Shown in pieces: positions 22,504-34,610 of a stretch of 64,000 nt of DNA. Source of the stretch: Pseudogymnoascus destructans (taxonomy: Eukaryota > Ascomycota > Leotiomycetes > Thelebolales > Thelebolaceae); contig NW_020167559.1 of NCBI RefSeq assembly GCF_001641265.1, forward strand, positions 33,866 to 97,865, in the 5' to 3' direction. Under the pieces are notes generated by a model. It worked only from the letters and a program-made list of their open reading frames with translations, was not told where the DNA came from and made no database searches. Position 1 is the first letter of the stretch. Each line of letters starts with the position of its first letter. The translations under genes and the position numbers were made by a program.

Positions 22504-23649
22504 TGAGATGGGGGGTGTAAAGAGTGGATGGTTTGATTTGGGGGGGGGGGGGTAATGAATGGGGGGAGGGGGAGAGGGAGTGTAGACTTGTGGGTGGTTT
22601 GTAGATACGCGTAACACATCATATGGCGGGGATAGAATGCATTGCATGGATTTTTATTTGATTATTTGGTTATTAAGTTGGGTGTCGACTTGTTGAGGTC
22701 CGTGTAGGGGGTGGTGAGTGCCTGATTTGTGATGTGTCTGTGGTGCTTCATGGCGATGGTGTATGGTTTGGTGTCTTCTGCTTGTTTCGTGACGGTGCGA
22801 TATCTGATGCCGTGGCATGGCATCGTGTGAATCTGACTATTTGGGCTCGAAACCCATCAGTTCTGCGAACAGATCCAAAAAGTGGCTTGAAACTTCTCTG
22901 TAGATCGACTACCTTGCAGCAACTGTTTGGGAACATAGCCACCAGCATCACTGGATTATATAACCCGGAATCCACTGGGCTGGCCGCCTGCCCAGCTCCT
23001 CATAACTAGACGTACTTCGTAAATATCACGTCCCATGTCGACACCACCGACAGGTTACCTGCCCTTAATTCCCAGGACATTGCAATTGAAATTTTATACT
23101 GTGTGGCAAAGTTGTATGGTGACAAAACATCTCTTTAGCGAGTATTTCTAAAGTCACATCTCTACAGCTCCATCGCATATGACCCCTTTGTTGGGAGATC
23201 GTCTGTCTCAAGAAAGAACCGGCCTTCCTACGAAGATTAATACAATTCATCCCTGTCCTCTTAAAAACCTGTCAGGCTTATATCGGGATGGGGTAGGCCA
23301 GCTGAAGCTCGCTATACTCTATCGACCCTTGATAATATCAAACAGTATTGATATGAAAGTCTTATATAAGCCAAGGATCAGTAGGAGCGAAGCGAATCTC
23401 AAGAGCCGGTCACCATGAGCCTAACCCTAAGCAACTCCAGCACCTGACTATTATAGCTAGATTCGGATTAGGCCCATCTACTTCTTTGGCATTAGGTATG
23501 CACCAAAGCAATGGCTTGCATCTCCTCATAGTTGGGCGTCTTACGGACCCTAGTGGTTACGAGGGCTTCTCTAACGTAGGTCATGGCGTAAGCGGCATAA
23601 TGGCGTAGTAGGGGGAGCCCGACCATTAACAACACCATCCACCTTCAAC
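22504..23649. other. Kinase 3' flank leading into transposon remnants
   Basis: No supported gene. It starts with a GT-rich 3' flank including a G10 run near 22542, then ordinary AT/GC-mixed sequence. Short frames here have no recognisable domains. No convincing tRNA was found. The last 250 bp probably belong to the 5' end of the pogo-like remnant that follows. Confidence 0.45.
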
Positions 23650-23935
23650 ATGGTACGCCAAAATAGTATAAAAGCTCAAGAACTTGAAGTTCTATTATCA
23701 GAAGCAGTTGCTAGAGTTAAATCAGGCTTATATAAGTCATCGTACGCAGCTGCAAAGGCATTACACCTTCGCCTATATATAGTAGTCTGACATGTTAAAG
23801 GTTAACCCTTATGAAGAGAAGCGTAACAACAACAACAACTCTTATCAAAAACTTAAGAGGAAACCCTTTTAAAGTGGATTAAAGAGCTTACTAATGATAG
23901 GTATGTGTCACGAGTAGCCTCACGTGCAGGACCTG
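23650..23935 (+). pseudogene. 5' fragment of a pogo/Fot1-like transposase
   Basis: The start codon at 23650 opens a frame with AVARVKSGLYKSSYAAAKAL, the Psq-type helix-turn-helix of pogo/Fot1 transposases. After about 46 codons it meets stops and indels, but recognisable pieces (HVKG, QQQQLLSKT, LLKWIKELT) follow in shifted frames to about 23910. There is no DDE domain. It is a truncated, decayed copy abutting the gypsy element; which insertion came first cannot be settled. Confidence 0.65.
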
Positions 23936-24801
23936 TCATGTGCGCTATAGTGCCAAGGCGGAGGGTCTTCCCTCCGAACCCCGCACAAGAACATATATAG
24001 TAGGAACATGGCCCTTAATCGGAAGGGCAGCATTCAGTCTTCGTATCAATAGAGAGCTTGACTACGTAACTATCTACAACGTGACTTCCCACTGCCCTGT
24101 TCAGCCAAGGCTCTTTTACATTCTGAACGCTCCACCATTCCTACGATTGGGAAGAACAGCCCAAAGAGGGAAGTCAAGTAAGCGGAAAACCATGCCGCCA
24201 CGTCAGACCCATAGGGAAGTGGCTGCGAGCCTTGAGCATGAGCGTAGCGGAGTGGCTGCGCTTGAGAACACACCTGAGGAGTCAGGGGCATCAAGCCCCT
24301 TATCCCAGCCTCACAGATCCCCTGGAGTAGAAGCCCAGCTTGCTACGGCCCTCGCCCTCGAAGCTGAGTTACAGTGAGAACTTGAGCTGAGAGAGGAGGG
24401 CGAGCGAATCCGTCGACTACAGGAACGCCTAGAGCGCGTAGGACAAGAGGAGGCTTCTCCCCACACTCTTAGGTCGGACGAACGAAGCGTTATGACTACT
24501 GTAAGCTCTACTTCGCATGCTGGTGTACCACGAAGCCTAAGGTCGAGGGCAATCCCTGAATACCGAGGGAAGAACGTCCGCGAACATAATAAATTCATTA
24601 CAAGCTGTGAGCTCACCTTCCGCTTTGAACCACTAGCTAGGACAGATGAGTTCCGCTGAGACTTTGCAGCTACGTGGCTTGAGGGGGAACCCCGAGATGC
24701 TGGCTCCAGCAGGAAAAGGAGCCTAACTTTCAGAAGACCTGGAAAGGAATTCAAGAGGTTCCTCCTTGATCTAGTCCAGGACCCAGTGAATAGGACCATA
24801 T

Positions 24802-25190
24802 TGTTACGACGGAACAAGAAGGCTGGCCAACTACAGGACAGGAAGGAGGGAGGTCGCATGAGACCGGCCCTGGTACCTGGAGGGGCAGCGGGGAATAGTA
24901 GTTCCGAAAGTATCACGTGACGGACTCGCAGGATGATGAGAAGAGTCCTAAGAGTCCAGGACTCCGAGGACTCGAGTGAGTTCCCAAGAGTCCACTAGGC
25001 ACGACGCCACTATATAAGTAGATAGTATTTCCTTAGATAGGAGCTTCGTGCTCAACTCAATACAGTATTTGTTATATACTAGTAACGTGTTACTTGAAGC
25101 CTTTGTGTCTGATCCCCTGCCTCCTCTGATAAGTAAACCTTTACACAAGAGAACCTCTGTGTCTTCTATCGTTTAGAAGTCAGCGTTACA
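24802..25190. repeat. Solo LTR copy A (389 bp) with 5-bp target duplication
   Basis: Begins TGTTACGACGG and ends CAGCGTTACA, the TG...CA ends of an LTR. It is flanked by perfect CATAT duplications at 24797-24801 and 25191-25195. It interrupts the gag region of the decayed gypsy element. A TATATAAG box lies in the middle. Apart from one internal duplication it is nearly identical to copy B, so both insertions are young relative to their host element. Confidence 0.93.
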
Positions 25191-26784
25191 CATATCAACA
25201 GCGATGAATTATGAGGAGGCGCGGCAACGAAGCGGCCAGTCGGCTCAAGCCTTCACCACCTACCTTGAAACGTTAGAGGCGGAAATGCCTGCGTATAGCG
25301 AGGAGAACAGGGTGCAACACCTTCTTATGAAGTTATGCCCTGAAGTCCAGAGGATGGTCCTCCAGCATCCGGAGATCCCACGGTCCCGGGGCGCACTCAT
25401 TGCATTTGGCCGTTTCAAACAGACTGAGGCTGCGCGCCCCTGGGAAAGCACGGGGAAGAGGGAGGAAAAACCTCAGGGGAAGGGTTACCGGTCCTACAAG
25501 AGGTTGGCAGAGGGTTCAGGTGAGAACCGTGGCGCCTCAAGGTCCTTCCAGAAGCGTGCCCACCTTTCTGACGCGGAAGAGCCGTGTCGAAGGGAGAATA
25601 ACCTATGTTTTACTTGCAGTCAAGAAGGCCACAGAGCAGCTCAGTGCTTCACTAAGCAAGCTGAGAGCAGCTCCCAAGTCCGGGCTGTACACTCAGAAGG
25701 ATCCCTAGGGTCAAAAAACTAGATTCCTCCACTGAAGCCCCATCAGTAGGAGCGGACGCTCCGTGCCCTCGTTGATAGTGGCACAACAGAGAATTTAATG
25801 TCCCACCTTATCGCAAAGGAAATGGGGGGCAAGTGGGAGCCAAACTTTACGATGCCAAAGGGGGTGGGCGAGCAGGAAATACCCTTGTTTGGGAAGGCTC
25901 AGCTTACCCTCCACATTAAGGACGATGAGGGTGTGATCCGAGACGGAGAACACTCCTTTGTCACAACAGTCCTTGAGGAATATGACCTCATGCTTGGGTA
26001 TCCGTGGCTGTACCGTGAGAATCCCATGATAGACTGGAGGGAGGGAACCTGGAGGTTCCCTGTAGAAGACATTCAATATTTCTCACACAGGGAAGCGGAA
26101 GGGTTACGAGAGCGTAACGAACCTGTATATGTGGCTATGCTACACCGAATCACAGAGGATGACAGTGAACCACAGGCGCAAGAAGTGCCAAGGGAATATG
26201 AGTCCTTCACAGACGTTTTTGATGACGTAGGGGCTGCGTCGCTGCCAGAATACTCAAAGCGTAAGGAACATGCAATTGACATTGAGCCAGGGAAGCAACC
26301 CCCCTGGGGTCCAATATACAGCTTATCCGCAAGGGTGACGAGTGGAAGACAGCTTTCTGAACAAGGTACGGCCTTTTCGAGTATCTAGTGATGCCGTTTG
26401 GGTTGTGCAATGCCCCCGCCTCATTTCAGGCATATATTAATGAGGCACTCGCAGGACTTGTGGACGTCTTGTGTATTGTGTACCTTGACGATGTGTTGAT
26501 CTACTCGAAGCACAAGAAGGATCATATGCAACACGTCCGCACTGTCCTCGAACGCCTTCAAGAAGTTTAAGATCTACTGCCACTTGAAGAAGTGCAAGTT
26601 CTCAACTACAGAAGTAGAATTCCTTGGGTTCATCGTCTCTACTAAGGGGGTATCAATGGACGCCTCACAGGTAGAAACCATCACAGAGTGGCCAGAGCCT
26701 ACAAGCTTCTGAGACCTTCAGGTTTTCCTTGGATTTGCGAACTTCTATCAGAGGTTTATTGAGGGGTATTCGCGAGTAGCGCAA

Positions 26785-27259
26785 TGTTACGACGGAACAA
26801 GAAGGCTGGCCAACTACAGGACAGGAAGGAGGGAGGTCGCATGAGACCGGCCCTGGTACCTGGAGGGGCAGCGGGGAATAGTAGTTCCGAAAGTATCACG
26901 TGACGGACTCGCAGGATGATGAGAAGAGTCCTAAGAGTCCAGGACTCCGAGGACTCGAGTGAGTTCCCAGGAGTCCACTAGGCACGTGATGGACTCGCAG
27001 GATGATGAGAAGAGTCCTAAGAGTCCAGGACTCTGAGGACTCGAGTGAGTTCCCAAGAGTCCACTAGGCACGACGCCACTATATAAGTAGATAGTATTTC
27101 CTTAGATAGGAGCTTCGTGCTCAACTCAATACAGTATTTGTTATATACTAGTAACGTGTTACTTGAAGCCTTTGTGTCTGATCCCCTGCCTCCTCTGATA
27201 AGTAAACCTTTACGCAAGAGAACCTCTGTGTCTTCTATCGTTTAGAAGTCAGCGTTACA
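26785..27259. repeat. Solo LTR copy B (475 bp) with 5-bp target duplication
   Basis: Same family as copy A, flanked by perfect CGCAA duplications at 26780-26784 and 27260-27264. It is 86 bp longer because a unit with GGACTCGCAGGATGATGAG...GAGTCCACTAGGCACG is tandemly duplicated upstream of the TATATAAG box. It interrupts the host element between RT and RNase H. A solo LTR forms when the two LTRs of a full insertion recombine; a full copy should exist elsewhere in the genome. Confidence 0.93.
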
Positions 27260-28470
27260 CGCAACCCCTCACAGGGCTGCTAAAAGGCAGTGAGAAGGGA
27301 AAGAAAGTTGGCCCGTTCATATGGAACGGTGAGTCAGCGGAAGCTTTTCGGACGCTAAAGTTAGCCTTCACGTCCGCTCCACTCCTCTGCCACTTTGACC
27401 CAGAGCAGGCTATTAGGCTGGAGACGAACAGTTCAGGAATGGCTATTGCAGCAATCCTAACCCAGCCGTACACAGACGAAGCGGGTGTCACGCAGTGGCA
27501 CCCCATTGCATTCTACTCAAGGAAGCTCAAGGACGCAGAAATCAGGTACGATGTCCATGACATAGAGCTCCTCGCCATCATGGCAGCCTTTAAGCATTGG
27601 CACCACCATATGCAGCATAGCAATTTTCCAGTGACAGTAAGGACTGATCACAATAATTTGGTCTACTTCATGAAGAAAGTATCAATCAATAACTGGCAGG
27701 CTCACTAGATCGAGTTCCTTGCAGGTTTCGATTTCCAGATTGAACATAGGCCTGGCCGTACAAACCCTGCAGACGGTCCGAGTCGTAGACCAGACTATGT
27801 CGACCGCCAATACCAGGCGTATCAGGGACTGCTCCCTACACTACAGCAGAAGCTGTCAGTGGGGTTGAGTGAGGCTGTTAGAAACAGCGAGAGTGATGTG
27901 TCGCAGCAGAATACTCGAGTCCGTGCAGTCTTTGCAAAAGCAAGTCAGCGAACGGAAACCAAAGATATCCTCTACAAGGTAGAAACATTTATGCTACCCT
28001 TCCGCGGAAGAAGCGCAGGTCAGCCACAGGCTCTCCTATCCTGTTGCTGGGCAGTGCTTGGAGCGGTAGGAGAAGGCCCATACGAAGAGCCTTCAGTTGA
28101 CCTCTGCAAGCTCATCACCCAGTTACAGAACAGTGATCCGTTTATTGCCTAGCAGCGAAGTTATAGATGGCTTGGAAGAATGGGAAGTAGAAAAGATCCT
28201 TGCCGTGAGATTCTGAGGAAAGCAACTTCAATACCGGGTTAGTTGGGTAGGATATGATCCGGACCCGGAGTGGTACCCAGCGTCGAACTTCATGAACTCT
28301 CCCCATAAACTCAGAGAGTTTCACACGGAATACCCAGATTTACCAGGTCCACCTTGAGAACTACTCGGATGGGTTACGGCATGGGAGGCGGTTGAGGAAC
28401 AAAACTACGATCACGGGAGGGACGACAAAGCAGGAAAAACAGAGTCGTTGCTACCTACGACCCTAAGCTA

Positions 28471-29600
28471 ATTACCCTCCAAGCCAGGGTGCACTCACCA
28501 CTGCAACCCTTGCAGGAGCCACCCTTCCCAAACATCTCACCGGCGTCACAACAGACGGCTACCACCATGAGAGACGAAGTGTCATACTGACATTCGTTGC
28601 ACTCAGTTTGCTATCAAACTCAAAGAGCAAACTTAGAAATCTCCTCCTCAAACCTACAAGCCACTATACATATTTTGGCTTGTCACACCAACAACAAGAG
28701 CAATACTACTCAATGATTGCTACAACCCTCTATGATTCATTACACGTCATTGCTCCTTAGTTACTGGGCCGATATGACCACATAGCATATCTCTACAACC
28801 CTCTATGATTAATTACATGACATCACTCCTTAGTTACTGGGCTAATACTACACATGACATATCTCTATCAACAGAGGCCTAGGAGCATGAACGATAGCTC
28901 CAAAAGCTTCTACAATGCTCTATGATTCATTACACGTCATCGCTCCTTAGTTACCCACAAGATTGGTTAAGTTATGACATAATTTGTCTATAGGGGTACT
29001 CTGACCTTGGACCTCCTTTCACTTCCTATAGGCTAGGAACCTAGGAGATGGTTCTATGGGGTTCTCTTACATCGACTACAGTTACCAAGCCTGGTTAGTC
29101 ATGGAAAGTCTTGGAAAATGAGAGAACTACACTCCTTTAGCGGAGGGGGAGGGAGAGGGGGAGGGCACCTTTGATGCGGAGTATGGGGAGTAAGGGGGGG
29201 GTGTGGGGGTGGGGACCCTGTGTCGGAGGGGACTCGGCCCTGGCTCTTCGCGTGGGGTCGCTTCGACCCTTCGTGTAATGGTGGGTGCACCAGATGTGAG
29301 AATCTAGCCACCCAAGGAAGGGATGATTTTACTAAGACAACACACTGTCTTAGGAAAAAGAGCCAAAGGGTAGTAGCTTAGACTATTCCACAATGCAGCA
29401 ATCAGGTGTATGATATAGTGGAGTGGTTTAGACAAGTTATAACAAATGTTGAGTCTGAGAACTCAGGGATAAGTCAGAGGTTAGCACCTCACTGACTTTT
29501 CAGAAACAAGGAGTAACAAGATCAATGCTTGGAAGCTTGGAAAAGACGTGGAAGTATGTGATAGTCGATTTACTGTATTGTCTGCTTGCCCTTTCTTAAG
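28471..29600. other. Non-coding repeat-rich stretch
   Basis: No gene is supported. A tandem repeat of about 75 bp (CTATGATTCATTACACGTCA...CTCCTTAGTTACTGGGC) is present in three copies at about 28718-28967, the third separated by a short unrelated insert. A GGGGGAGGG-rich tract lies at 29140-29225. The stretch may include the 3' end of the gypsy element. Confidence 0.5.
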
Positions 29601-29619
29601 GAAAGGTCAATCCTAACCA

Positions 29620-30348
29620 GAGCGGACCGGAACAGTCGCGGCCGCGACAGCGACCGCAGGCAGCTTGCCCACGGCAGCCACCACTTCCTCCAAGAGCGCC
29701 GGCACGCTCTCTGTGGGCTCGACTGACAGGATTATAGATCCCAACTTGAAGATGCCGGTCCCGCCTCCTGCCGGAGCATTGTCGGTCGCTTTCCGTGTCC
29801 TCTGTCTGCATTACCTTCGGGCCAAAGCTCAGGGAGTCCAGGAGCACGCCTGCGTCTGGTCTCCCTCGTCGTCGAAGTGTGAGTACTGCACTGGCCAGCA
29901 CTCTCCCTGCGTCTCAGTGCGTTTCCTTTTGGTGTTCGGTTGGTTGGTTGTAGCTGACCATCGGGTGGATAGCTGCCCTGGTTCCTCGATGAGGAGTACC
30001 GCGCCCTCGTTGCCGCTGAAGCGGCCGTCCCTGTCGTCGCCGCCAATGTCGTGGCTGCTACCGCGGAGGCAAATCGGGTGGCCCTTGTGGCCGCCCAGAG
30101 CGTTCCCAAGTTCCGCTCCGCGGCAGAGCGTGACTCCTACGAGGAGGCTCGTGCCATGCGCGCCGCCATCGAGGCGGAGTTCGCCGTGAGTATACCTCTT
30201 CCCCTGTGTTGTTTCGGTGCTGACGCGGTTTAGCAAATCCGGTCGTCTCTGCGCCGTCTTCGGACGGAGCACGCGCCGAGCATGTTCCCGTCACCTACTC
30301 GTTCGTGTGGAATTGTATACGAACAGCCACCTCTGCACACAAGCACCT
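29620..30348 (+). pseudogene. Cys-rich hypothetical gene remnant (partial, spliced)
   Basis: I do not recognise a named family. A frame from about 29620 reads DRIIDPNLKMPVPPPAG, then a Cys-rich motif HACVWSPSSSKCEYCTGQH and PCVS. A 56-bp intron (29917-29972) joins in frame to LPWFLDEEYRALVAAEAA, and a second intron (30186-30233, 48 bp) joins to QIRSSLRRLRTEHAPSMFPS. The C-X11-C-X2-C spacing suggests a small zinc-binding module. No good ATG is seen at the 5' end, and at about 30349 the sequence changes abruptly into an antisense gypsy integrase fragment, so the gene is truncated at both ends. It may have been carried by a retroelement. Confidence 0.5.
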
Positions 30349-30349
30349 T

Positions 30350-30600
30350 CTGCGGGTGGAAGGCGGTGCTCAAGCGTCGCCGTATACACAAGTAAAAGCA
30401 GAGTGCTGCCCAGTAATTGCTTGTGAATACAGATCCTCGATCTGACACAATTCCTTCTGGGAACCCGAACTCAGGAATGACATAGCGGACGATTAACAGT
30501 GCCAAATCGTGGGCGGTAATCGTCTTGTTTGTTGCAACGTAGATAGCGTACTTAGTATATCGGTCTACTACTACAAGTATAGAGTCGTACGCCTTCTTTT
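30350..30600 (-). pseudogene. Ty3/gypsy integrase fragment
   Basis: On the minus strand one open frame gives ILVVVDRYTKYAIYVATN and, further on, IVSDRGSVFTSNYWAALC and RRLSTAFHPQ. These are the first two catalytic Asp regions and the following loop of a gypsy integrase core. The frame breaks right after FHPQ at 30350, before the catalytic Glu segment, and no RT or RNase H is attached. It is an isolated fragment in opposite orientation to the larger gypsy carcass, which lacks exactly this domain, but I have no evidence that they come from the same copy. Confidence 0.8.
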
Positions 30601-30602
30601 AC

Positions 30603-32769
30603 GAGTTTCGCAAACCATGATGTGAGACAAGGAAAGGAGCTTGCCGAGATGTTTGGAGGAAATTGTGGTGATTACGAAATGCTTCAGGCTGATACGGCGG
30701 CAGAATCGGGGAAATCATCTGAAACGGGGCCCGATGCGGGATGGGGACGGAAGTCATTTAGAAGCGGAAAGGCCGAGGAAGGTGCGGAGAGTGGCACTTC
30801 GCGAGAAGAGAGAAAGAGCTACCTTGAGGACGAAGATATTGATACATTCCGACTCCACTGAAGATCTGGAGACGGCAGATCAGGGGAGGAATAGACGAGA
30901 TGGTCGCTAACAAATGGGCGACGGCGACATTAGATGACCGTGCCAGCGTCACATTTGGGCCCGGTCCCCGATCCGAGGTGTCCGGTAGCCCGACCAAGGA
31001 GAAGGAGGTCAGACACAGACCCGAGCATTCGTTCGGGGAGGATTGGGGACGGGATGCACGGTGATGCGGAACATGACATTACATGGCTACAGACGGACAT
31101 TTGTCAATGGATAGTTCCGTGTTCTGGGGAAAGCGGGCTGACAGTGGTGCTATGGTGTAGGAATTATCAAGAATATCCCGTTATTGGGGTACCTGACCCA
31201 GCGGGAAGACGTGGTGGTGCCTTGCATGCTGACGGCGTCGTACGTGCGTGGTGGGAGGGATTTCTGGAAGCCAAGGCGGTGTGGTGGTTGCACACATGCA
31301 CGGGGATATTGGAGATATTGGGGATATTGGGGATATTGGGGATATTGGGGATATTGGGGATATTGGGGATATTGGGGATATTGGGGACTTTGGGGATATT
31401 GGGGACTTTGGGGACATTAGTGAATTCCGAAGGCGGAAGGTACTTGGTACGTACGAGCGAGTAGGGTCGATTGTGACTTCCTTGTAGCGATTTACGGCAT
31501 AAGCTTTTTGAGAAGAAAAAGGCAACGAAAGAGGAAAAGATAGGAGAATTGATTACGATGTCGGCGAAACATGGATACTGCTTTGGGCGCGAGAGTTGTC
31601 GTCGGTGTCATATGTCCGAGGTGAGAGAGAGAGAAAGAGTCCAACTAGGATTTATTTACTTTGCTAGGTCTTAAGAGCGAGGATAATCTTTCGCCCATTA
31701 CAAAGTACAGTACAGACAGCGACAGCAGAACAGAAGCCGAGGCAGCGATGTGAATGAACGTGCTGAAAGTCTGTTCTAGACGCTGGGGCACGAGTCTCAA
31801 GTGGCTCGTCAGTTATGGCATAAATATTGGAAGAAGAAAAGGAAGGAGAGAAGGCGGCATCAAGCCATCCGAGTATCACAAACAGTCCACTGTTTTGCTA
31901 TCTTAGCAGCTGCCTCAAAAGAGAAGCTCCTAGCGGTAATAGCGCTTTTTCTAGAAGGGAAGCACACACAGCCGTTAGAGGGGTCCTGTTTCTCGTACCT
32001 TGCTTTGTACTGTACTTAAATTATGGAGCCATGGAGTGGACACCAACCAACATGTCTCACTCAAACATCGCCGACTTCTCATGGAGATCATCGACGTCGA
32101 GTCTCCAATTCGGATGGAGGAACTGAATGGAGTCGGGTTGGCTCCCAATACGGATTGTTGGTCCAGTCAATCCCATCCCATTCCAATCCTCCCATTCCAA
32201 CATCCTGTCGTAAAGCACGGCGGCCAGCATGACAGGCCGGCTTGCGTCAGCATCATATTTGAAATCACACTGAGCCGGCCAACCACGATTTGTTACTATA
32301 CTATACTTACAGCACATATCCACCGCCGACGGCAGCTTAATTGTGGCTTTGACGGCCTTCAAACAATACTATTTGCTGCGCTCCTACTGGGCTCGAGCAG
32401 ATGAATTGCGCCCCACCTACTACCTGGGCTCTGCCCATCCCTGCCCCACACATGGGTTTGGGAGAATCCTTGTGTGTTGGAGCTTTCTGACCCCTCTTTG
32501 CCCTCCGCCACCTGGTGCACAGGGCTCCCATCAACCCAGGGTTCATCGCAATGCATCGCCCCATTGGGCACCAGGGTGACAGCCAACATGCATACATATG
32601 TAGATCTACCACGACCAGCCCCAGTCTTTGCTTCCCCAATGTCTCCTATCAATCGTTGATGTCGTCGTTGACTGTCGTCGCCATCTCTGGTCCCTTAACA
32701 ACCTATTCAGAAGTTTGACGTGACGGCGCAGTCCGCAAGAATATAGCGCGACGCAGCGCAGTCGCCATC
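30603..32769. other. Gene-poor stretch before the sugar porter
   Basis: No supported gene. It holds the 9-bp minisatellite at 31302-31418. The 700 bp before the porter ATG are the likely porter promoter and leader. Several short frames exist on both strands but none shows a recognisable domain. Confidence 0.45.
31302..31418. repeat. 9-bp minisatellite (GGGATATTG)n
   Basis: About 13 tandem units, mostly identical, with ACT variants at the right end (GGGACTTTG). The unit length is a multiple of three, so it makes long artificial open frames on both strands. Confidence 0.93.
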
Positions 32770-34610
32770 ATGTATCAGGCTTCTAATGTCTACGCCATTT
32801 GCGGTTTCGCTGCCATCGGTATGTCTTCCTGACCCCTCACTCCCGATCGTCGAGGGAATGCCTTTGTTTCGACGTTGCGACTGAAGCAATAATCGTGCTG
32901 ACCAGAGTGTGATGTATAGGCGGGGGGCTGTTTGGTTTCGATATCTCCTCCATGTCTGGTGTCATTGGGACAGAGGCCTATAAGCGCTATTTTAACAATC
33001 CGTATGTCTGACCATTCGAGCCTGCTTGGATTGTTCTAACGGAGCGGCAGTATCTCGTCAGTTCAGGGAGCCATCACAGCCTCTATGCCATTCGGCTCCT
33101 TCTTTGGTGCTGTCATATCGTCCTTCATAGCGGATCGCTACTCCCGCCGGACCGCCATCCAGTTCTCCTGCACACTCTGGATCGTCGGTTCCACGTACGC
33201 TTCCTACTCCCCGTTGTCATCTATCTCTGCTAACCAAGTGCCAGTGTCCAATGCGCTTCCAACGGAATCCCCATGCTCGTGGTCGGCCGTGTCATCTCCG
33301 GTATCTGCATCGGAATCGCCTCCACCATCGTACCCGTCTACCAATCCGAAATCGCACCGAAGGAGATTCGTGGCCGCATTATCACCCTCCAGCAGTGGGC
33401 TGTCACATGGGGTATACTGATTCAGTATTTTATCCAATACGGCGCGTCCTTTGTCGGCGGTGGCCCCACCGATCCCAACCAACCTGAGACGGCATTTCGC
33501 ATCCCCTGGGGTCTCCAGATGATCCCAGCCGTCATCCTCTTCTTTGGCCTGTTCTTTCTTCCGCGTAGCCCTCGCTGGCTGGCCAGCAAGGACCTATGGG
33601 ACGAGGCTATCCAAGTGCTTGCGGATCTCCACGCAGGAGGTGACATCGACCACCCGAAAGTGTTGGCCGAGTACCAGGAAATCGAGGAGGCGTTGCGTTT
33701 CGAACGCGAGGAGGCCACAAGCAGCATGCGCGCACTCGCAGCGCCACGCATGTTGAAGCGTGTACTCCTTGGCATGAGCATCCAGACATGGTCGCAGCTG
33801 GGTGGAGTCAACGTGCTCATGTACTACATCATCTACGTGATGCAGGCGGCAGACATTGGATCGCCTATGCTTACGGCGTCGATTCAATACGTGATCAACG
33901 TGCTTCTTACTCTCCCTGCCATCATCTACATTGACCAATGGGGGCGCCGACCGTCCCTTCTCCTCGGTTCCCTCTTCATGATGATCTTCTTCTTCATCAC
34001 CGGCGCCCTACAGGCCGTCTATGGCGAAGCCGTCGACGGCAACGGTACGAATATCACCTGGGTCGTGCGCGGCAACAAAGCCGCCTCCGGCGCCATCGTG
34101 GCCTGCTCATATCTCGTCGTCGCTACTTTCGCCACGACCTGGGGTCCCGCATCCTGGTGCTACCCAGCAGAGATCTTCCCGTCCAAAGTCCGAGCCAAGG
34201 CCGTCTCCCTCGCTACCGCCTCTAACTGGTTCTGGAACTTCATCCTCTCCTTCGCCGTTCCCCCTATGCTGTACCACATTAACTGGCGCATGTACATGCT
34301 CTTCGGGACGCTCAACGGCTTGGCGCTTATACATATATATATCGCAGCGCCAGAGACGAAGGGCAAGATGCTTGAGGAGATGGATGGGGTGTTTGATAGT
34401 GGTCGCCGCGCCTGGGAGCGCCAGCCGAAGGGGTCAAGGATGGATGATCGTGCGCGCGGGATTGCGGAGGGGACCATGTTGCCGCCCGCGAGAGCATATA
34501 AGGGGATTCATGTTGAGAAAGAGATTAAGCGCAATAGTGTGAGAGGAGGGAAGTCGAGCAGCACGGTTAGTCTGCATCCATATCATGCGCATTGCGAGGC
34601 AGAGCCGTGA
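32770..34610 (+). CDS. Sugar porter of the major facilitator superfamily (four exons)
   Basis: Proton-coupled or facilitative sugar uptake at the plasma membrane. Exons are 32770-32818, 32920-33001, 33051-33194 and 33245-34610, with introns of 101, 49 and 50 bp; the joined product is 546 residues. Sugar porter signatures: GGLFGFDISSMSGV in helix 1, DRYSRRTAI in the loop between helices 2 and 3, VGRVISGICIGIASTIVPVYQSEIAPKEIRG around helices 4-5 (in part), FLPRSPRWL after helix 6, WGRRPSLLLGS, and PETKGKMLEEMD after helix 12. Twelve hydrophobic helices fit. Sequence type is that of fungal hexose/pentose transporters. It could be the sugar uptake system of the cluster, but I see no feature specific to GlcNAc, and it is separated from the kinase by about 10 kb of repeats. 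I therefore do not call it NGT1. Confidence 0.92.

Larger units (their letters stand above)
24191..28470 (+). mobile_element. Decayed Ty3/gypsy retrotransposon with chromodomain-like end
   Basis: Gag, protease, reverse transcriptase, RNase H and C-terminal chromo-like pieces follow in order. Gag starts near 24191 (MPPRQTHREVAASLEHE) and ends with a CCHC knuckle CFTCSQEGHRAAQC (about 25607). Protease has LVDSGTTENLMS in part (about 25770). RT keeps PFGLCNAPASFQAY and YLDDVLIYSK (about 26480), but the segment before IRKGDEWKTAF is missing at about 26324. RNase H-type motifs lie at 27430-27700. The integrase core is deleted at about 28150; a chromo-like YRVSWVGYDPDPEWYPASNF remains. In-frame stops occur at 24375, 24657, 26358, 26710, 27706, 28150, 28214 and 28355, and a frameshift near 26563. 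Two solo LTRs of another family are nested in it. Its own LTRs were not identified; TGTCACG at about 23906 could be the 5' end. Confidence 0.85.

Noticed and set aside
22830..22870. A possible tRNA T-loop (GGGCTCGAAACCC)
   Set aside because: No matching A box, anticodon arm or acceptor pairing could be found around it.
23906..24084. A possible 5' LTR of the large gypsy element (TGTCACG start)
   Set aside because: No matching 3' copy was found after the chromo-like end, so the boundary is not supported.
31181..31525. Frames of repeated Gly-Ile-Leu or Ser-Pro-Ile units
   Set aside because: Artefacts of the 9-bp minisatellite, whose unit is a multiple of three.
32770..34610. Calling the sugar porter the GlcNAc transporter NGT1
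   Set aside because: Its motifs are those of general fungal hexose/pentose porters, and it is 10 kb of repeats away from the kinase.
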